Shown: positions 1 to 12,581, counted from the stretch's first letter. The stretch is 64,000 bases of DNA from Brachionus rotundiformis (GCA_016802295.1 JAESIW010000020.1:5668062-5732061), one strand, 5' to 3'. Notes: generated by a model not told the origin, from the letters alone. Made by a program: numbers and translations.

Positions 1-206
1 GTTTACCGAGGTATATTTTTTATTACTAACAGAGTTGTTAGCGATTGGAACAAACTGACAAATGAGGTAATCGAATCGAAAACAATTGACTTATTCTAAT
101 ACTAACTAGATAACATATTAAGTGACTAATATTGCTTACAGTCTGATTAATCCAGATTTCACGCATAAGCGTAGCAATTATCATTATTATTATATTATTA
201 TTATTT
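1..206 (+). mobile_element. LINE relic: RT C-terminus, 3' UTR and (ATT)n tail
   Basis: The first ~100 bases read, in one frame, FITNRVVSDWNKL then EVIESKTID, which is the C-terminal signature of CR1/Jockey-like non-LTR reverse transcriptase polyproteins (FFSNRVV..WN.LP..VV.A.SV..FK). A short 3' UTR follows, ending in a CGCA/TAGC-containing stretch and an (ATT)n tract at about 181-206. The element is cut by the window edge, so its intactness upstream is unknown. Confidence 0.75.
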
Positions 207-1457
207 TAACTCGCGGTCGATCCCTACTACTACTACTAACCAATAATCCCATTTAACGAAATATCTGCAATTACACATAATAATAAATATTCAGGAGAAT
301 TGTGCTTCTTCTTTCTAGATCTTTTTAAATTTTTAAGTAGAATAGAATTTAGTTTTTTCAACAATAAATGGTTATGTAATTCAAAATGAATATTTCAAAT
401 AAGTCTGTGTCATTAAGCTTTACAGGTTGTGTTTAAAAGTTTTTGCGTGGGTAAAAAAACTTTTATTGAGGATTCTAGATTTTTATTTATCATATGGAAA
501 TAATATGCGAAGCAACTTATGGTCCTTGTTAATGTCTATTAAAATGAAATTAATTAATGACATTATAATATTCTTACAAAATGTTGTAGAGGAATAGTAA
601 ATTTCGCTGTCTGTGTCCTCAGTTAGCTTTGATTGAGGTTGGAAGTATTAATAGATAAGAAAAGGATGAATATAATATTATCAAATCGAATTATTGAGAT
701 TTGATAATATTATATTCATCGGTACCAAAAAATCAAGAACTGAGACAGTGAATTTTTAAAAAGAATTTTAGCCCTTCTTTTAGTCACATTATAAATTTAG
801 TAATTAATATATTTTATATTTTCTTTGGGTTAAAAAATGATAATCTAAAATCATTTACATCTTTGTAAGAAAATTTTTATAAAAATTATTTAAATGATAT
901 TTTTGCTTGATACGATACAAAGTATTTTCTTAAAATTAATTATATAGCCTGGTTGCATTTTTATTAATACTAAAATATCTGATTTGTATTTATCAAAATA
1001 AGGCATATAAATAATTCATTTTAAATTGGACTTGGAGTAACATATAATAAAATTTTTGCTTAATTCAACTAATAATGCCTAAACTCCATTATTTTAATAG
1101 TAAAATAAATATTTTTTTATTTTTTAATAGCCTTTATAGGGAATTTTAATTTATTTTATTCTTGAATTATTAAATTATTATACTTCGATTTATATTTAAA
1201 CAATAGAGAAACAATTAAAATTAATTTAGATAAAAAATCATTTTTGAATCTTTTATCTCTCGGTTAACATTGTAATGCTTATAATAGGAAAATTATGAAA
1301 ATAAATTAAGAAAATTTTTCTATCAAGTTAGTATTTACTAGAATTCTAACAATAAGGAAAAATAATTTTATTTTATAAATATTTACGAACTATTTCATTT
1401 CTTCAAAATTATTTTTATAATTAACAATTTAAGATTATAATAGTGCAAATAGCTAGA
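207..1457. other. Intergenic, upstream of CHTOP
   Basis: AT-rich sequence with no credible exon. It holds one striking perfect inverted repeat (665-720, listed separately) and is the 5' flank of the CHTOP-like gene. Confidence 0.6.
665..720. repeat. Perfect 23-bp inverted repeat (hairpin)
   Basis: Positions 665-687 (starting GATGAATATAATATTATC) are the exact reverse complement of 698-720, with a 10-nt loop at 688-697. No duplicated flanks are visible. It could be a foldback element, a small-RNA hairpin or a terminator-like structure; the sequence alone does not decide. Confidence 0.85.
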
Positions 1458-2219
1458 ATGCTAGATCACAATAAATTCACAGCATCAACAAAGATGTCTT
1501 TACATGACCGATTTACCAAACTAGAAATGCTCAAACCAACCAATTTTAATTTCAAAAAAGATAGTGCATTAAATTTAACCAGACAAAAAGCAAGTGCTAA
1601 AAATAGACGGCTTGCTATTCAAATGGCAAATCGACCATCCGTTCAAGCAGCATTAAAACTCAAGAATAGAAGCATTAAACAGAGAATGGGTTCTAATAAA
1701 GTGTTAAACAAAACTTTTGTGAAAAAAAATGAAATTGTTAAAAACAGATTGGATTTTATACCTCAAAGTAATTTGGCTAGATTTGGAAGAAGGAAGCTAT
1801 CCGATAATTTAAATTATGACTCAAAAATTATGAGACAAAATCAATTCAATCGAAGACTAGACAACAATAACTCAAATGTTAATAAGAACTTGGGATTTAA
1901 GCGATTTAAAAGTATTTTACTTTAAAAAAAGCTCTGGTGAAAGCTTAATCGGCTTTGTTATAGGCTTTTAGAAATTAGATGCCAATTATGACCAGGGTTA
2001 AAAATTTAAACTAGATTGTATTAAATTTTAATTTTTAAAGTTGTTCCAAATAATAAACGAGAACAGATTCGAGACTCTAATTTTAAAACAAGAATCATTC
2101 GAAATAAAAAGTTTTATAGAAATCAAAATGGTCCGCGCCAACAGGGTACAAATATCAGTAAATTAGATAATGAAATAGATAATTATATGACCAAGAGAAC
2201 TAATTCGATGAGCTTTTAA
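1458..2219 (+). CDS. CHTOP: Chromatin target of PRMT1 (CHTOP) homologue
   Basis: CHTOP is a nuclear mRNA-export adaptor of the TREX complex that is methylated by PRMT1. Two exons (1458-1911, 2041-2219; 129-nt intron) give about 210 aa. The N-terminal block has TKMSLHDRFTKL (residues ~11-22) and then NRRLAIQMANRPSVQAALKLK with KQRMG, closely matching the CHTOP/FOP N-terminus. The last exon carries KLDNEIDNYMTKRT, equivalent to the conserved C-terminal repeat LDNQLDAYMSKTK, and finding both ends together fixes the splice. ATG 1458 is chosen because it precedes the conserved block; an AG lies 2 nt upstream. Oddity: the vertebrate RGG/GAR region in the middle is replaced by an Arg/Asn/Lys-rich, glycine-poor stretch. 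The ATG could be internal if an upstream exon exists. Confidence 0.85.
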
Positions 2220-3407
2220 AATATAATTGATATTTTTTAAGACTTTAATTTAATGTTATTTAAAGAAAATTTAAACTGTAAATTTAATTTATTAATGAGA
2301 AAGATATTTTCCAGTTAAGTGTTTAATAAATTGAAATGAAAAAATTTAGAATTTAATTTTTCGTTTCATTTAAATTTTAGACTTTTTTATCTTTTCTATC
2401 AAAAAAATAATTAATTTAAAATTATTAAAGATTGCGTTATTATTAATTAGATCATGTAGAAATATGCTATGATTTCACATTTAAATATTAGTCTTATCAA
2501 AATGATAATAATAATATAGCTCCAATATTTTTAAAGTTTAAGTTAAATTTTTTAGTCCAGTTTTTAAGTCTCTAATATCTAAGACATACTTTTTAAAAAA
2601 TTTAAGTTAAGTTAAATACTTATGGTCAAAATTTATATTAAACAATACTTTAGTAGTCTTTTAATTGTAAAATTTGCTCATATCGAAGTTTTTGGCCAAA
2701 ATTTAATGATCATAGTCAGAAATTATTTTTTATTTTTTCATCATTTGAAAAATTTAATTCAGAGAAAGTATTGTGAAAATTCTGCATTAAAAAAATTAAC
2801 AAAATAAATTAAATTGATTTAATAATTAATTAATTCATTATTTTGTCATTTACAAATGAAATATTCATCTTGATCATTATTTCATTTGAGAGACAATTTT
2901 TACATGGTCAGATATGAAAAAAATTTGAGTTTAACCTCGGAATGAATAATCAGATTTATAAAACTCTTATTGAAAAATAGTAAGAGTCTTTTTATAATAA
3001 TTCTGAGCATGATCATTTTAATTTAATATTTAATGATTTTGTTTAAATAATGACAATTTTTAAATTTATCAAAAAACTTACGAATTTTACCTAAGAATTT
3101 AGTTAGGCTTATTTTAATAAATTGATTTATAAATTTTATAATTTCTAAATGTGAAATTTAACATTTTCTCTCAGTATTACTAATTAATAATATTTCGATA
3201 AAACCACATTAAACCACATTAGATAAATTTGATCTAACTTTTTTGTGAATTTTTAAATAAATGAATCTTTACAATGCTGGATCATTTTAAAATTAAATAG
3301 CATATATAAAATAATTTAACTTAAATTAAAAATGAATGATTAAATTGTGCGAAAAATATCAATAATATGTAGAGTTTTATTATAACTAATTTAATTAAAG
3401 CGAAGAA
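2220..3407. other. Intergenic between CHTOP and FAM47-like gene
   Basis: Nothing recognisable; low-complexity AT-rich DNA with the presumed CHTOP 3' UTR at its start. A short open frame near 2622-2807 has no coding character. Confidence 0.55.
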
Positions 3408-4463
3408 ATGAATACAGAGAAAAAGTCTAAAATTTTTTTAGCGCCTAACAAAGATTTTTTAACATATTCTTCTTTATCAGCAAAAATTTCCAGGGCCAAA
3501 AAATTTATAGATAACTTTGAAAAAGAATTAAAATTACACCCAGTTTTATACAATAATTTGATAGAAACTATTTTAATTGAGAATGATAAGGAAAAAAGTC
3601 TTAGTTTTTTAGATCCGTTAGTTTATAAAAATAATTCCAAATCAAACTATGAAGATGAAGATGATAATAAAATAATAACAAAATTGTTTGAATCAAATAG
3701 AGAAAAATCAAATAGGAAGGAATATTTTTCAAAAACTTCCTTGTTTAGTTTAAATAAGAAAAAAACAGAAATTCAAATCAAAATTGATATAAACGAGGCA
3801 AATAGAGACGTAATACAACATCCTGTTTACACTCGAGAACACTTTAAGTGGCTTTTCAAGCAAGATAAAAAACACAGATTATATGAAAGACAATACTCAA
3901 GATTGTCCAAATCTAATGAGATAATGGATAACAAAAAAGGATCAAATTTAGAACAAAAAATTAAAGAATTTTGTAGATGGGCCGAGTTAAATTATGATTG
4001 TAAAGAGTTAGAACTAGATGCTATAACTTTGATGAAAATATTTTTGGTCAACTATGACAAAGGTCCGCTAATGTGGGCACCAATAAATCTTCAAGAAATA
4101 GATATAAAAGATATTAAAATAGGCATGGAAAATAATTTAGAATCTGATTCCGGTTCTGAAAAGTCAAGTTTAGTGATAACAAAAAAACTTGGTGAAAATA
4201 AAATAAATTGTGTAAATAATAAACCAAGAACAGACACTTTGAAAACCAGCTTGGAACGTAGAAAAAATTACGGAAGATGGTACTTGCCTAAAAGATATTG
4301 GTATAAGTATTGGTTAAAAAATACCGAATCAAATAATAATGAGATCATAAAAGATTATAAAAATAACAGTAAATTGACCAAATCAAATGGTGTAAAGTTT
4401 TTTAGTGAGTTCTATAGAAATAAAACCAATGGAAATTTTCCATATTTTTTGCAAAAAAAATAA
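3408..4463 (+). CDS. FAM47-like protein (weakly assigned)
   Basis: Uninterrupted single exon of 351 aa starting at the first ATG. The protein is Lys/Asn/Glu-rich with no signal peptide or membrane segment. Two stretches resemble the FAM47 family: a C-terminal RRKNYGRWYLPKRYW (FAM47 proteins carry a YGAWYL..W motif) and a central block, residues ~181-230, around EFCRWAELNYD then DAITLMKIFLVNYD, resembling the FAM47 'FC.W...D...I...F.IDY' region. FAM47 proteins have no well-established biochemical role. The reading frame is convincing (no stops over 1 kb of AT-rich DNA); the family call is tentative. Confidence 0.65.
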   Translation: MNTEKKSKIFLAPNKDFLTYSSLSAKISRAKKFIDNFEKELKLHPVLYNNLIETILIENDKEKSLSFLDPLVYKNNSKSNYEDEDDNKIITKLFESNREKSNRKEYFSKTSLFSLNKKKTEIQIKIDINEANRDVIQHPVYTREHFKWLFKQDKKHRLYERQYSRLSKSNEIMDNKKGSNLEQKIKEFCRWAELNYDCKELELDAITLMKIFLVNYDKGPLMWAPINLQEIDIKDIKIGMENNLESDSGSEKSSLVITKKLGENKINCVNNKPRTDTLKTSLERRKNYGRWYLPKRYWYKYWLKNTESNNNEIIKDYKNNSKLTKSNGVKFFSEFYRNKTNGNFPYFLQKK

Positions 4464-5612
4464 ATAAAATAAAATTCTATAATTAATAATTCTTATAGTA
4501 AAATAAAAAATATAATGAATTGATATAATAAACTTTGGAAAGATGAAAAAAATATTCAAATATTTAGAATAGTTTCTTTTATTCTCTAAAATTAATATCA
4601 ATTGGATAAATGATTAAGATGATATTATGATTTATAGTAATCCTTTTAAACTTTGGATTTGGCGGTGATCATTTAAATTACTATCATAAATCTTTCAAAC
4701 AAAAAGATTGTTGCGCTTAGATATTTAATAGATAAAGTAAATTAGTTTTTGTCACTTAGAAAAAGATTAAATCTTTTGTTAATTTTTAGTTATTTTGCCG
4801 TAAATGATTTTCGTTTTTATTCTAACTAATTATTAGATTTCAAACTCTTGGAAAGCATTTGGAAAAAGATTGAATGATTAAGAAATTTATAAGTAAATGT
4901 TTGAATTTTGCATCCTTTTATTCACCAAAATAAATATTTTTTACAATATTTTCTATTTTATGATGGTTGTACTGGTTTAAGGGTTGATTAAATATTTGAG
5001 TATGTCAAAATAACTAACTGGCATAGTGTCTTCCTTTTTTTAGCTTGACGTTTAATGAACTTATTGGTTGGTACAAAATAAATTGACCATTATAAAGCTA
5101 TTTTTTAAAGCTGTTAAAAAATTTAATTGGTTTTAATAATTGGAAAATTATTTTCGAAAAAGTGTTAAATCAAAAACATAAAAAAATAGTGATGCTGGAA
5201 TTATCAAGATTTTTGGTTTTAGATGGAAATCGTAAGCTCTTTTAAAAAAGAATAAAAAATTACAGACCAATACTTGAACGAATTCATATCAGGGAAATAC
5301 ACAAAAAAATTTAAATGTTTAATTATTATTATTAAACTGAAAAAAAAACTTTAATTCAATATGATTATATTTTCCAACATTTCAATAGCTTGATGGATAC
5401 TTAAAATGCTAAGTGATTTTTTAAATTTGGCAACATTCAAAAACTAAGCTAAACAGTAAAACACCTACTATGATAATTAACCTTAAGTTTTGTAAAAATT
5501 TTTAACTGTTTTAGTTAAAACGATTCTGAATATGATAACAAATTAAATAATTTTGAACAAAATTCGTAAATATTTTGTAGTTATAGAGAAAATAAATATT
5601 TAACCTCATTAA
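4464..5612. other. Intergenic, no feature seen
   Basis: 3' flank of the FAM47-like gene followed by AT-rich sequence. No exon, repeat or RNA gene could be supported. It ends at the TTAA that flanks the MITE at 5613. Confidence 0.5.
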
Positions 5613-5802
5613 CACTAGAAAGGCCGCGGAGTATTTGAAACCCCTTTTTAAAAAATATAAACTTGAATGTTTTCTCAAAGAAATAAAGTTATCAAAAATT
5701 ACTCAAAGAAACTTAAGATCAACTTGTAATACTTAAATTTTTCCTATTTTTTTGATATTTTAATTTGGAATTTTTGTAATTAATCAGCCGGGCTTTCTAG
5801 TG
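5613..5802. mobile_element. TTAA-flanked MITE, subfamily A copy 1
   Basis: A 190-bp element begins CACTAGAAAGGCC and ends GGCTTTCTAGTG, giving inverted termini. It is flanked by TTAA on both sides (5609-5612, 5803-5806). TTAA duplication with CACTAGAA-type ends is typical of piggyBac-superfamily elements, so this is a non-autonomous piggyBac-like MITE. Its interior aligns along its length with the copy at 19213-19428. Confidence 0.85.
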
Positions 5803-5806
5803 TTAA

Positions 5807-6115
5807 GAATGTATGATATAGTGAAAGACTAAGAAGATTAGGAAAACAGATTTAAGGGCAATGAGATTAAGAGGAGACCTGATTAAGGGTTATAAAATAA
5901 GACAAGTTCTGGATAGAGTGAACTTTTAAAAAATTTTGAGATAAGTCATCATCAAAATTTTTTAGGATATAATATCAAAATTAAGAGTGAGAAAACAAGA
6001 AATACAAGATTGCATGACTTTTTATAAAATAGGATGTTAAGACATGGTAGACTTCCAAAAACTGTGGATGAATAAAATTTTGAATGTTTTCAAAGCTGGT
6101 TTGAATAGTTGATTA
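5807..6115 (+). mobile_element. LINE relic: reverse transcriptase C-terminal region
   Basis: Starts just after the MITE. One frame reads ERLRRLGKTDLRAMRLRGDLI followed by KGYKI, the motif 'RLk.LgL..L..RRlRGDLIe.YKil' near the C-terminus of CR1/Jockey-like RTs. Stops and frameshifts follow, with weaker similarity (TRNTRLHDF, LRHGRLP) continuing to about 6115. Decayed, non-functional copy. Confidence 0.7.
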
Positions 6116-6663
6116 CTAAAGAACAAGAGCTGATAAAGTGTGTTTCACTAATTAAGCATATTTCCAATATGCTTAAAATGTAAAGTTTACCTTATTTATC
6201 TCTCCATTCGTTATTTCTTTTGCTTCTTAATGTAGTGTCTAAAAATTTTTTTTACCAAATGATTAATTCTACACAGATCAACTGGATCAAATGAAATTTA
6301 ATGTAAAAAAATATCAAATTTTTAAGAAAAACTTTACTGAAGATTATCTTGGAAAAATAATACAAATTTAATAAAAGTTAATTTTGATTTCAAATATATT
6401 TATAATCTATTTATTTATATATTAATTTTTTGTAAAAAAAGCTGGTTTGTGTTAATCAAAATTATTTGACTTTTAAATTTTTATTTTTTAAATTTCCACT
6501 TTATTTGTAGCGTAATATGTTGTTTTCAAAGCTAGGAAATAATTTCAATTAAAACTAAGAGTAATTAAGAGTAATTAATTTTTTTTTGAAACATTTTATT
6601 TTGAAAATAAATTATTTTTTATTTAAACAATAAAATCTCATGATTAAACGAACAACAATAGAA

Positions 6664-9214
6664 CTACACATTAGTCTGAAATCTTGACGAGTATATATTT
6701 GCTTTTTGATAGATCCCATTAGCTATAAATATGTGAAAATGTGAAAAATAAAATAAAAGAATTATTGTTTTTTCAAAAGCACTTACCGGTTGGATCCGAT
6801 TGACCTATTGATTTTAGCTTGTCGAAAAATATTAAATTCTGAGTGTCTGACGGAAATTTAACACATTCACTCAACGATTCCAATGAGTTTTGTTCTATTA
6901 ATGATATTTGATTCGACTGTTTTTTGAATGAATTATCAATTTTTCGATCCTATTTTATTAAAAAAAACAATAAATAAATATTTTTTTTCAAATAAAATAA
7001 ATAAAACTTACATCTGATAAATTTTTTGACATTTCGTTGAAGACCTCATTTTCACATGTATATATTTGATACTGTTGAGTTGATTTGTCATTGGACTCGT
7101 AGCCAGAATGGTCTGAAACATTTGGCAAAGACTTGACCACTTTGTCTTTGCGGATTCTTTGCATACAAATAAGAATAAAAATAAACAGAATCAGAATAAC
7201 AATCAACACCGAAAAAATTATTATTAATGCTAAAGTAAGGCCGGTATTGAGCGATTCGGCTTAAATCAAATAAAATTTTTATCAATAAATATTTAAAAAA
7301 AATGAATTTTACTTTTTCTTTTTACTTCAAATCCAAAAAATGAATTCCCCAAGCCATTTCCAACTGTGCAGTTGTAAAAACCTTCGTCTTCTTTATTAGC
7401 GTCTTTAATTACTAATTTAAATCTTGTAGACATTTTAAGTTCTTTATAATCGTCTTGTAGAAGAATAAATTTATCGTTCTCTTGAGACGGGTATACAGTT
7501 TTGAGTACCAAGGAATTATTTGTGTCCATTTTGAAACAAACTGGACCTGACTTTAAACGAAAATTAAAAAAAAATTCACAAATTTTTTTCTTTTTGCTTT
7601 ACTTCATAGGAAGGACTTGATAAAACATTAAAATAAATATTTGATTCTTTGCCTGAATTGATAAAAAATGTGTCTTGACCAATGAACAAAGGTGGTCCTT
7701 CGGCAATTACTGAAACTTTGGATGAAATTTGATCAAAATAATCAGAATTTGTCTGGCATTCATATTCTCCATCAACATTTCCATTCAGTTTTAGTGTTTC
7801 ACCTACATGAATTAGTTGGTTAAAATTTTTGAACCATTGAATTTCAGTCTTTGGATTTGAATCAACTGAACAGTGTAATCTAACTCTATCTGTTTTATTC
7901 TTAATTAGTACTAGTGAATCTGGCTTATCTTTAAATTTTGGAGGATCTTATTTACCAAAAAAAAATAAAGAAAAATATTTTTTTTCTTCAAATCAAATTT
8001 ACATAAAATGTTCATTGAGTATTTTAAAATGCTTTTTCCAATCGAGTTTCCATCTTCGCATACCAGTAAACTTGAATTCATTTTGCGGTTTAATTTTAAT
8101 TTAATTGAACCATTTATGCCGTGAAATTTATAGTTTTCATTTGAATAAAAAAATTTCCTATTAATAAATACAAAGATTATAATTTTTATTTTATATGAAA
8201 AAAATAATTTCACTTTTTCAACTTGTTTTCATCAGTATTTTCTATCGAATCTGATTCACAGTAAAATGTGACTGTTTTGCCTTCTACCAGAAGACCTTCG
8301 GGCTCATAGTTTATTGACAAAATAGGTGGATCTAAAATAAAAGATTATGGTCTAAATAATTTTTTAATTGTACAATTTTACATTTTAAATTTATGTGAAC
8401 AGCTTTTATATCGGGTTCGATGAGCAAAGGATGCTCAATTAAGGCTATTAGAGTTTTTCCAACCAGGTCCATAGTACCTGTCAAACTAAGTCTATTTACA
8501 AATATATCTTCTGTTTTTCTAAATGTTGAAATTTGAAAACTGGAATTCAAATTTTCAACCAGTTTTATATTTTTAAGTCTTTCTAAGCCTTTAGCTTCAT
8601 TTATTTGCTCAAAGATAACTGTATCCATCATAAACCAATTAATAGTGGGATCAGGCACTGAATAATGCACCATGCATTCTATGTTTTTTGTTTGATCCAG
8701 GACGACATCCACCGAATTTTGGTAATTAAGTTCGATTTTAGCTGGCTTTTCTAAAATTATTTGTAAAATTTACTTCATTTCAACACTAACAATTTGGCTT
8801 ACTCATTATTTTAAGATTTGCTGAGCTTGAATTTATCTTGAATAAATTTTTATCTACTCTTCTGGTAACTGTACATTTGTATTGTCCAACATCATTTGCT
8901 GTTACATTCTGAATAAGCAAATTCCATTCACCATTGCTTCGATTACCAACTATGTAAAATCTCTTGAGACTTTTGTACCTGATTCGGTCATCGCTAATTT
9001 TGATTGTCCGACCCCATGTACAAAAATCGTTCTTACACCATTCAACAAAATCAATTTCTTTTTTGTAATCTTTGACTAAACATGGAAATGTGACATTTCC
9101 ATTTAAATTTGTGTATTGGTCATTGGGATGTCTTTGAATATCCAGCGTGACCACAAATTTTATAAGAACTAACAATCTTAGAGTATTACTAAAAAGCATT
9201 GTCAACTTTATCAT
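6664..9214 (-). CDS. Five-Ig transmembrane adhesion receptor, Kirre/SYG-1 (KIRREL) type
   Basis: Cell-surface homophilic/heterophilic recognition protein of the Neph/irre family. Nine exons: 8803-9214, 8382-8750, 8214-8331, 8003-8157, 7603-7946, 7313-7550, 7012-7259, 6787-6949, 6664-6722; about 701 aa, all phases agree. Signal peptide at residues ~1-25, then five Ig domains (roughly 27-135, 140-258, 261-350, 351-465, 466-545). Cys pairs and DxGxYxC-type motifs are visible (DVGQYKC in Ig1, DEGFYNC in Ig5). One membrane segment (~546-577) and a ~120-aa cytoplasmic tail follow. Five Ig plus one TM matches Kirrel/SYG-1. The tail ends RFQTNV, a class I PDZ ligand close to the QTHV end of vertebrate KIRREL proteins. 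The binding partner (nephrin/SYG-2 type) is not in this window. Confidence 0.85.
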
Positions 9215-11738
9215 TAATTAATATTTTGATCTCTTTAAGATAAATTTAAAAAACTCTAAGTCATTTGTTTTAATTGATTTTTTTTCTTAGCGATTTTGAC
9301 TAATCGACAATCTATCTATCTAAAAAAAATATTCAATGATAAAAATGAGATTAGATCTATTGACTAAAAATCAATCTAAATCGATTTTGTACTAGAAATA
9401 TTTTCAATTATGTCTCATTTAACTCTACAAGAACAATTTACCGTAAAAAGTGATGTTTGAAAAAATTTCCGGAATTTATTTTTTTTTATTTTAAGCACTT
9501 TAAAACCTCCAAATAAGTCACCCGTGAAACAAATAGCTTTGAGTGGTCTAGTTATTTTATAAGTATTAAGAACTAAATTAAAATTAAAATAATACAATTA
9601 AAAAAATTTTTTTCTTCTATCTTTTCGAGTAAATATTATTTGAATAAATATGAAAAAAATTGACGTGATTTTATAAATTTATTCTTAATTTCTAAAATTA
9701 TACTATTTCTATCCTGATTTGGTCAAAATTCGATATTGTATCAAAATTAAGACGCAATTTTAATTTACTAAAACAAATGCTTTTTGTATCCGATTTTTTT
9801 TCTATGTTCATTAATCCTCTTAATTAGAAACTTAAAAAATGGAATCGTTTCGGTTTTAAAGCTTTTCAAAAAATTTAAATTTAGTCTTAATTAGACTTTA
9901 AATCTTTGGCTAGTTAGAATTTTCGATTAATAAAAAATTGCTTATAAAAACGAGCTTGAAAAATAAAAATAAAATTTCCATATTTTAAAAAGTGTGTCTT
10001 ATCTAGATATTGTTTAGTTGAAAATATTTTTAATTAATCTCTAAGTTTTTTTTTATTAATTCAAGTGACAATTTTGAATAGATCAAAGACCATATTTTTT
10101 CAATTCAACAAAATCATGACAAGAAAGAGTCCTAAATTGATAAATTGAAGGTAAAAGACGATTTTGTCCTAAAGATTCAATCGATCAAACGAAGAATTCT
10201 TTTATTTTTAAAAATTAATTTATAGATTGATCAAAGATTTTTAAAAAATAGCCCTAAATAGCCTCATTTTTTCCCAAGGTATTTTCTCTTAATAGACTCT
10301 AAGCTATTGATTAGCATTTAATAGACCTATTTATATTCAAATTCAATACCTGCCACCAACTAGACATCAAAATTTTAAAAAATTCAATTTAATCTATTAA
10401 AATCAAATTATCATAAAAAAATATTACCTAATATATTTAGTTAAAAAATCAATTTCCATAAAAAAAATCTAATTTTTTTATTTCCTTATTGACTGAAATG
10501 CTCGTTTTAAACCACTAGCTTAAAAATCAGAGCTAATTTTGTCCAAATGTAAATGGTCAAAATAAAATGATAAAGATATCTAACTAAGTGTTGGATTTCA
10601 AATTAAAATATAATCAAATTACAACTATTTTTTGTTGAATAGTGGATTAAAAAGATAAAACTTATAAAATTAGGATTAAACTAAACACTTCTAAAATCTT
10701 GACCAAACTTAAAAGTTTTAAATTACAGCAGAAGAACTAGTTGAGAAAGTGTCAAGACTCACACAGATAATGGCTTGTAAATAGACGATGTTGTTTTAAT
10801 TGTACCTGATGGTTTTAGACAAACAGGAAACAATAATCGATAAACTTTGTTTCATTTATTTTAAGTGGATTTAAATATTTTTTTAAATGGTCAAACATAC
10901 TAAATGAGAAACAAAAAATACTACAAATATTATTGTTATAAATGACAGCGATGAAAGTGAAAACTACAATGCCTAATCATTTGTTTTAGTTTAAATGTAA
11001 TTTAAATTAAATATAAAATCAATAAAATTTATTGAGATTATTTTTTATTTACCATCTCTTTCCGTGAGAATTTAAACTAGCCACACTCTTATTGTATCTA
11101 ACTTCTGTTATCCTGATTGAAACAAATATTGTTAGAGGAAATCTTAAATGAGGCAAAAATCGATTCACAATTTTAATATATCGTCTAAGGCCCAAATGCA
11201 AATTGCTCTAGCTTTATTTGTTCTTGGCTACAAATAGAATTAATTTATCGACTCATTTAGTTTAATAGGACTAAAAGCAAGCATATCTGTTTACCTGAAA
11301 AAAAGCGATTTACGCCAAGAAAGCTTTTAAAATTATTGTTTCCGTGTTATAGCTAAACTTGTTGGTTTTTTCTAATTCAGAGCGGACAAAAGCTTTTTTC
11401 AGCATGAGTCTTAACTTCAGACACAAATTAATTATTCAGAGCGATAAGTAAAATTTTTGAAAAAACAAATATTTAGCACCTAATAAGAAATTTTTGCAAT
11501 GAAAAAAAAATATATATATATTTTAAGCAATAGGCATTCATCTTACTTGTGGCTTGATTACCAAATTTTTGCATATCTTTAATTAATATAACTATTCTAA
11601 AATAAAAAATTGATTTATTTTAAAATAATTAGCAATATTAAAAATAATTAGACGAGTGTTTAGAAGCCTAAGCTAAATTGTATCTCAAATAAAATCACCA
11701 TTTTTTATTGTTTTAACTTTTACAATTGTTTGTGCTAG

Positions 11739-11941
11739 AAATGGACAGCTTGTGTGTAACTTTGGTGCTTATTTTGCCAATTGGACACTCAGGTAAACCC
11801 TAGCACTTTTAATGTGACAACCAAACATATTCAAAAATAGAATCAATTAATTACTTGGATTTTGAAAGATGGATATCCTTAAAAATGGAAGGGGGCTGCA
11901 AAAGCAGGATCTGAGCGGAGACACTTCCACAGTCTTAAATA
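11739..11941 (+). pseudogene. Possible chitinase (GH18) gene relic, two exon fragments
   Basis: Fragment 1 (11739-11792) is bounded by a TAG acceptor and a GTAAAC donor and reads NGQLVCNFGAYFANWTLR, resembling the conserved N-terminal 'VCYF.NWA.YR' strand of GH18 chitinases. Fragment 2 (11869-11941), after an AAG acceptor, reads GYP-stop-KWKGAAKAGSER, resembling the stretch after the catalytic DxDxE motif (WEYP..rG....sD). Roughly 100 expected residues between them are missing and one stop is present. The similarity is short; this could be coincidence. Confidence 0.3.
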
Positions 11942-12520
11942 CCACTACCACACCTATCTCTTACTTTTACTTTTAAAATTAACCAAAGTGAGCAACATGG
12001 TCCAGTAAAGAGAAAATTGTCACTTTATTTTAATTAAAAAAAAAATTTTTTTTCTAAACATTAATAACAAAAAACGTTTGTTTGATAAAAAAAATTAAGG
12101 CTTGAATGAATGGCCATTGAATTTAAGTTAAAAATTAGTAAAACCAAGATTTAATTTTCAAATCCGTTTATTAAGAGTTTATGAATAAATATGATATCAA
12201 ACAAAGAAAAAAATTTACATTAAATTGTTAGAAAACTTATTTGAAAACTGAAACTGAGTAAATAAACATAAGGACGAATGATAAAAAGTAAATAAACTGG
12301 TGAATACACAGTTGACTATTGGAAAATACTCAAAGCGAAGATCAGCTATTTTCCCAACAAAAAAAATGAATACTATTCTTTCCTATTTTTATGAGATTAT
12401 ATTTATTTAAAGATTATTTAAGTAAATGAATGAATATAAATATTTTGTGTGCACTTCATAGCCATTTAAGATTAAAATTTTTCAAACTCTGAAAATATTT
12501 ATCTTTTCACTCGGCTTTAA

Positions 12521-12581
12521 GTCGAATTTTGTGCTCGTATCGGCTATTAATAAGCCGAAAAATGTCGCTCGGAATTTCGAC
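12521..12581. repeat. Imperfect hairpin with GC-richer arms
   Basis: Outer arms GTCGAA...(12521) and ...TTCGAC (ending 12581) enclose an inner perfect palindrome CGGCTATTAATAAGCCG (12541-12557). Its GC content stands out from the surrounding DNA. No function is inferred. Confidence 0.5.
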
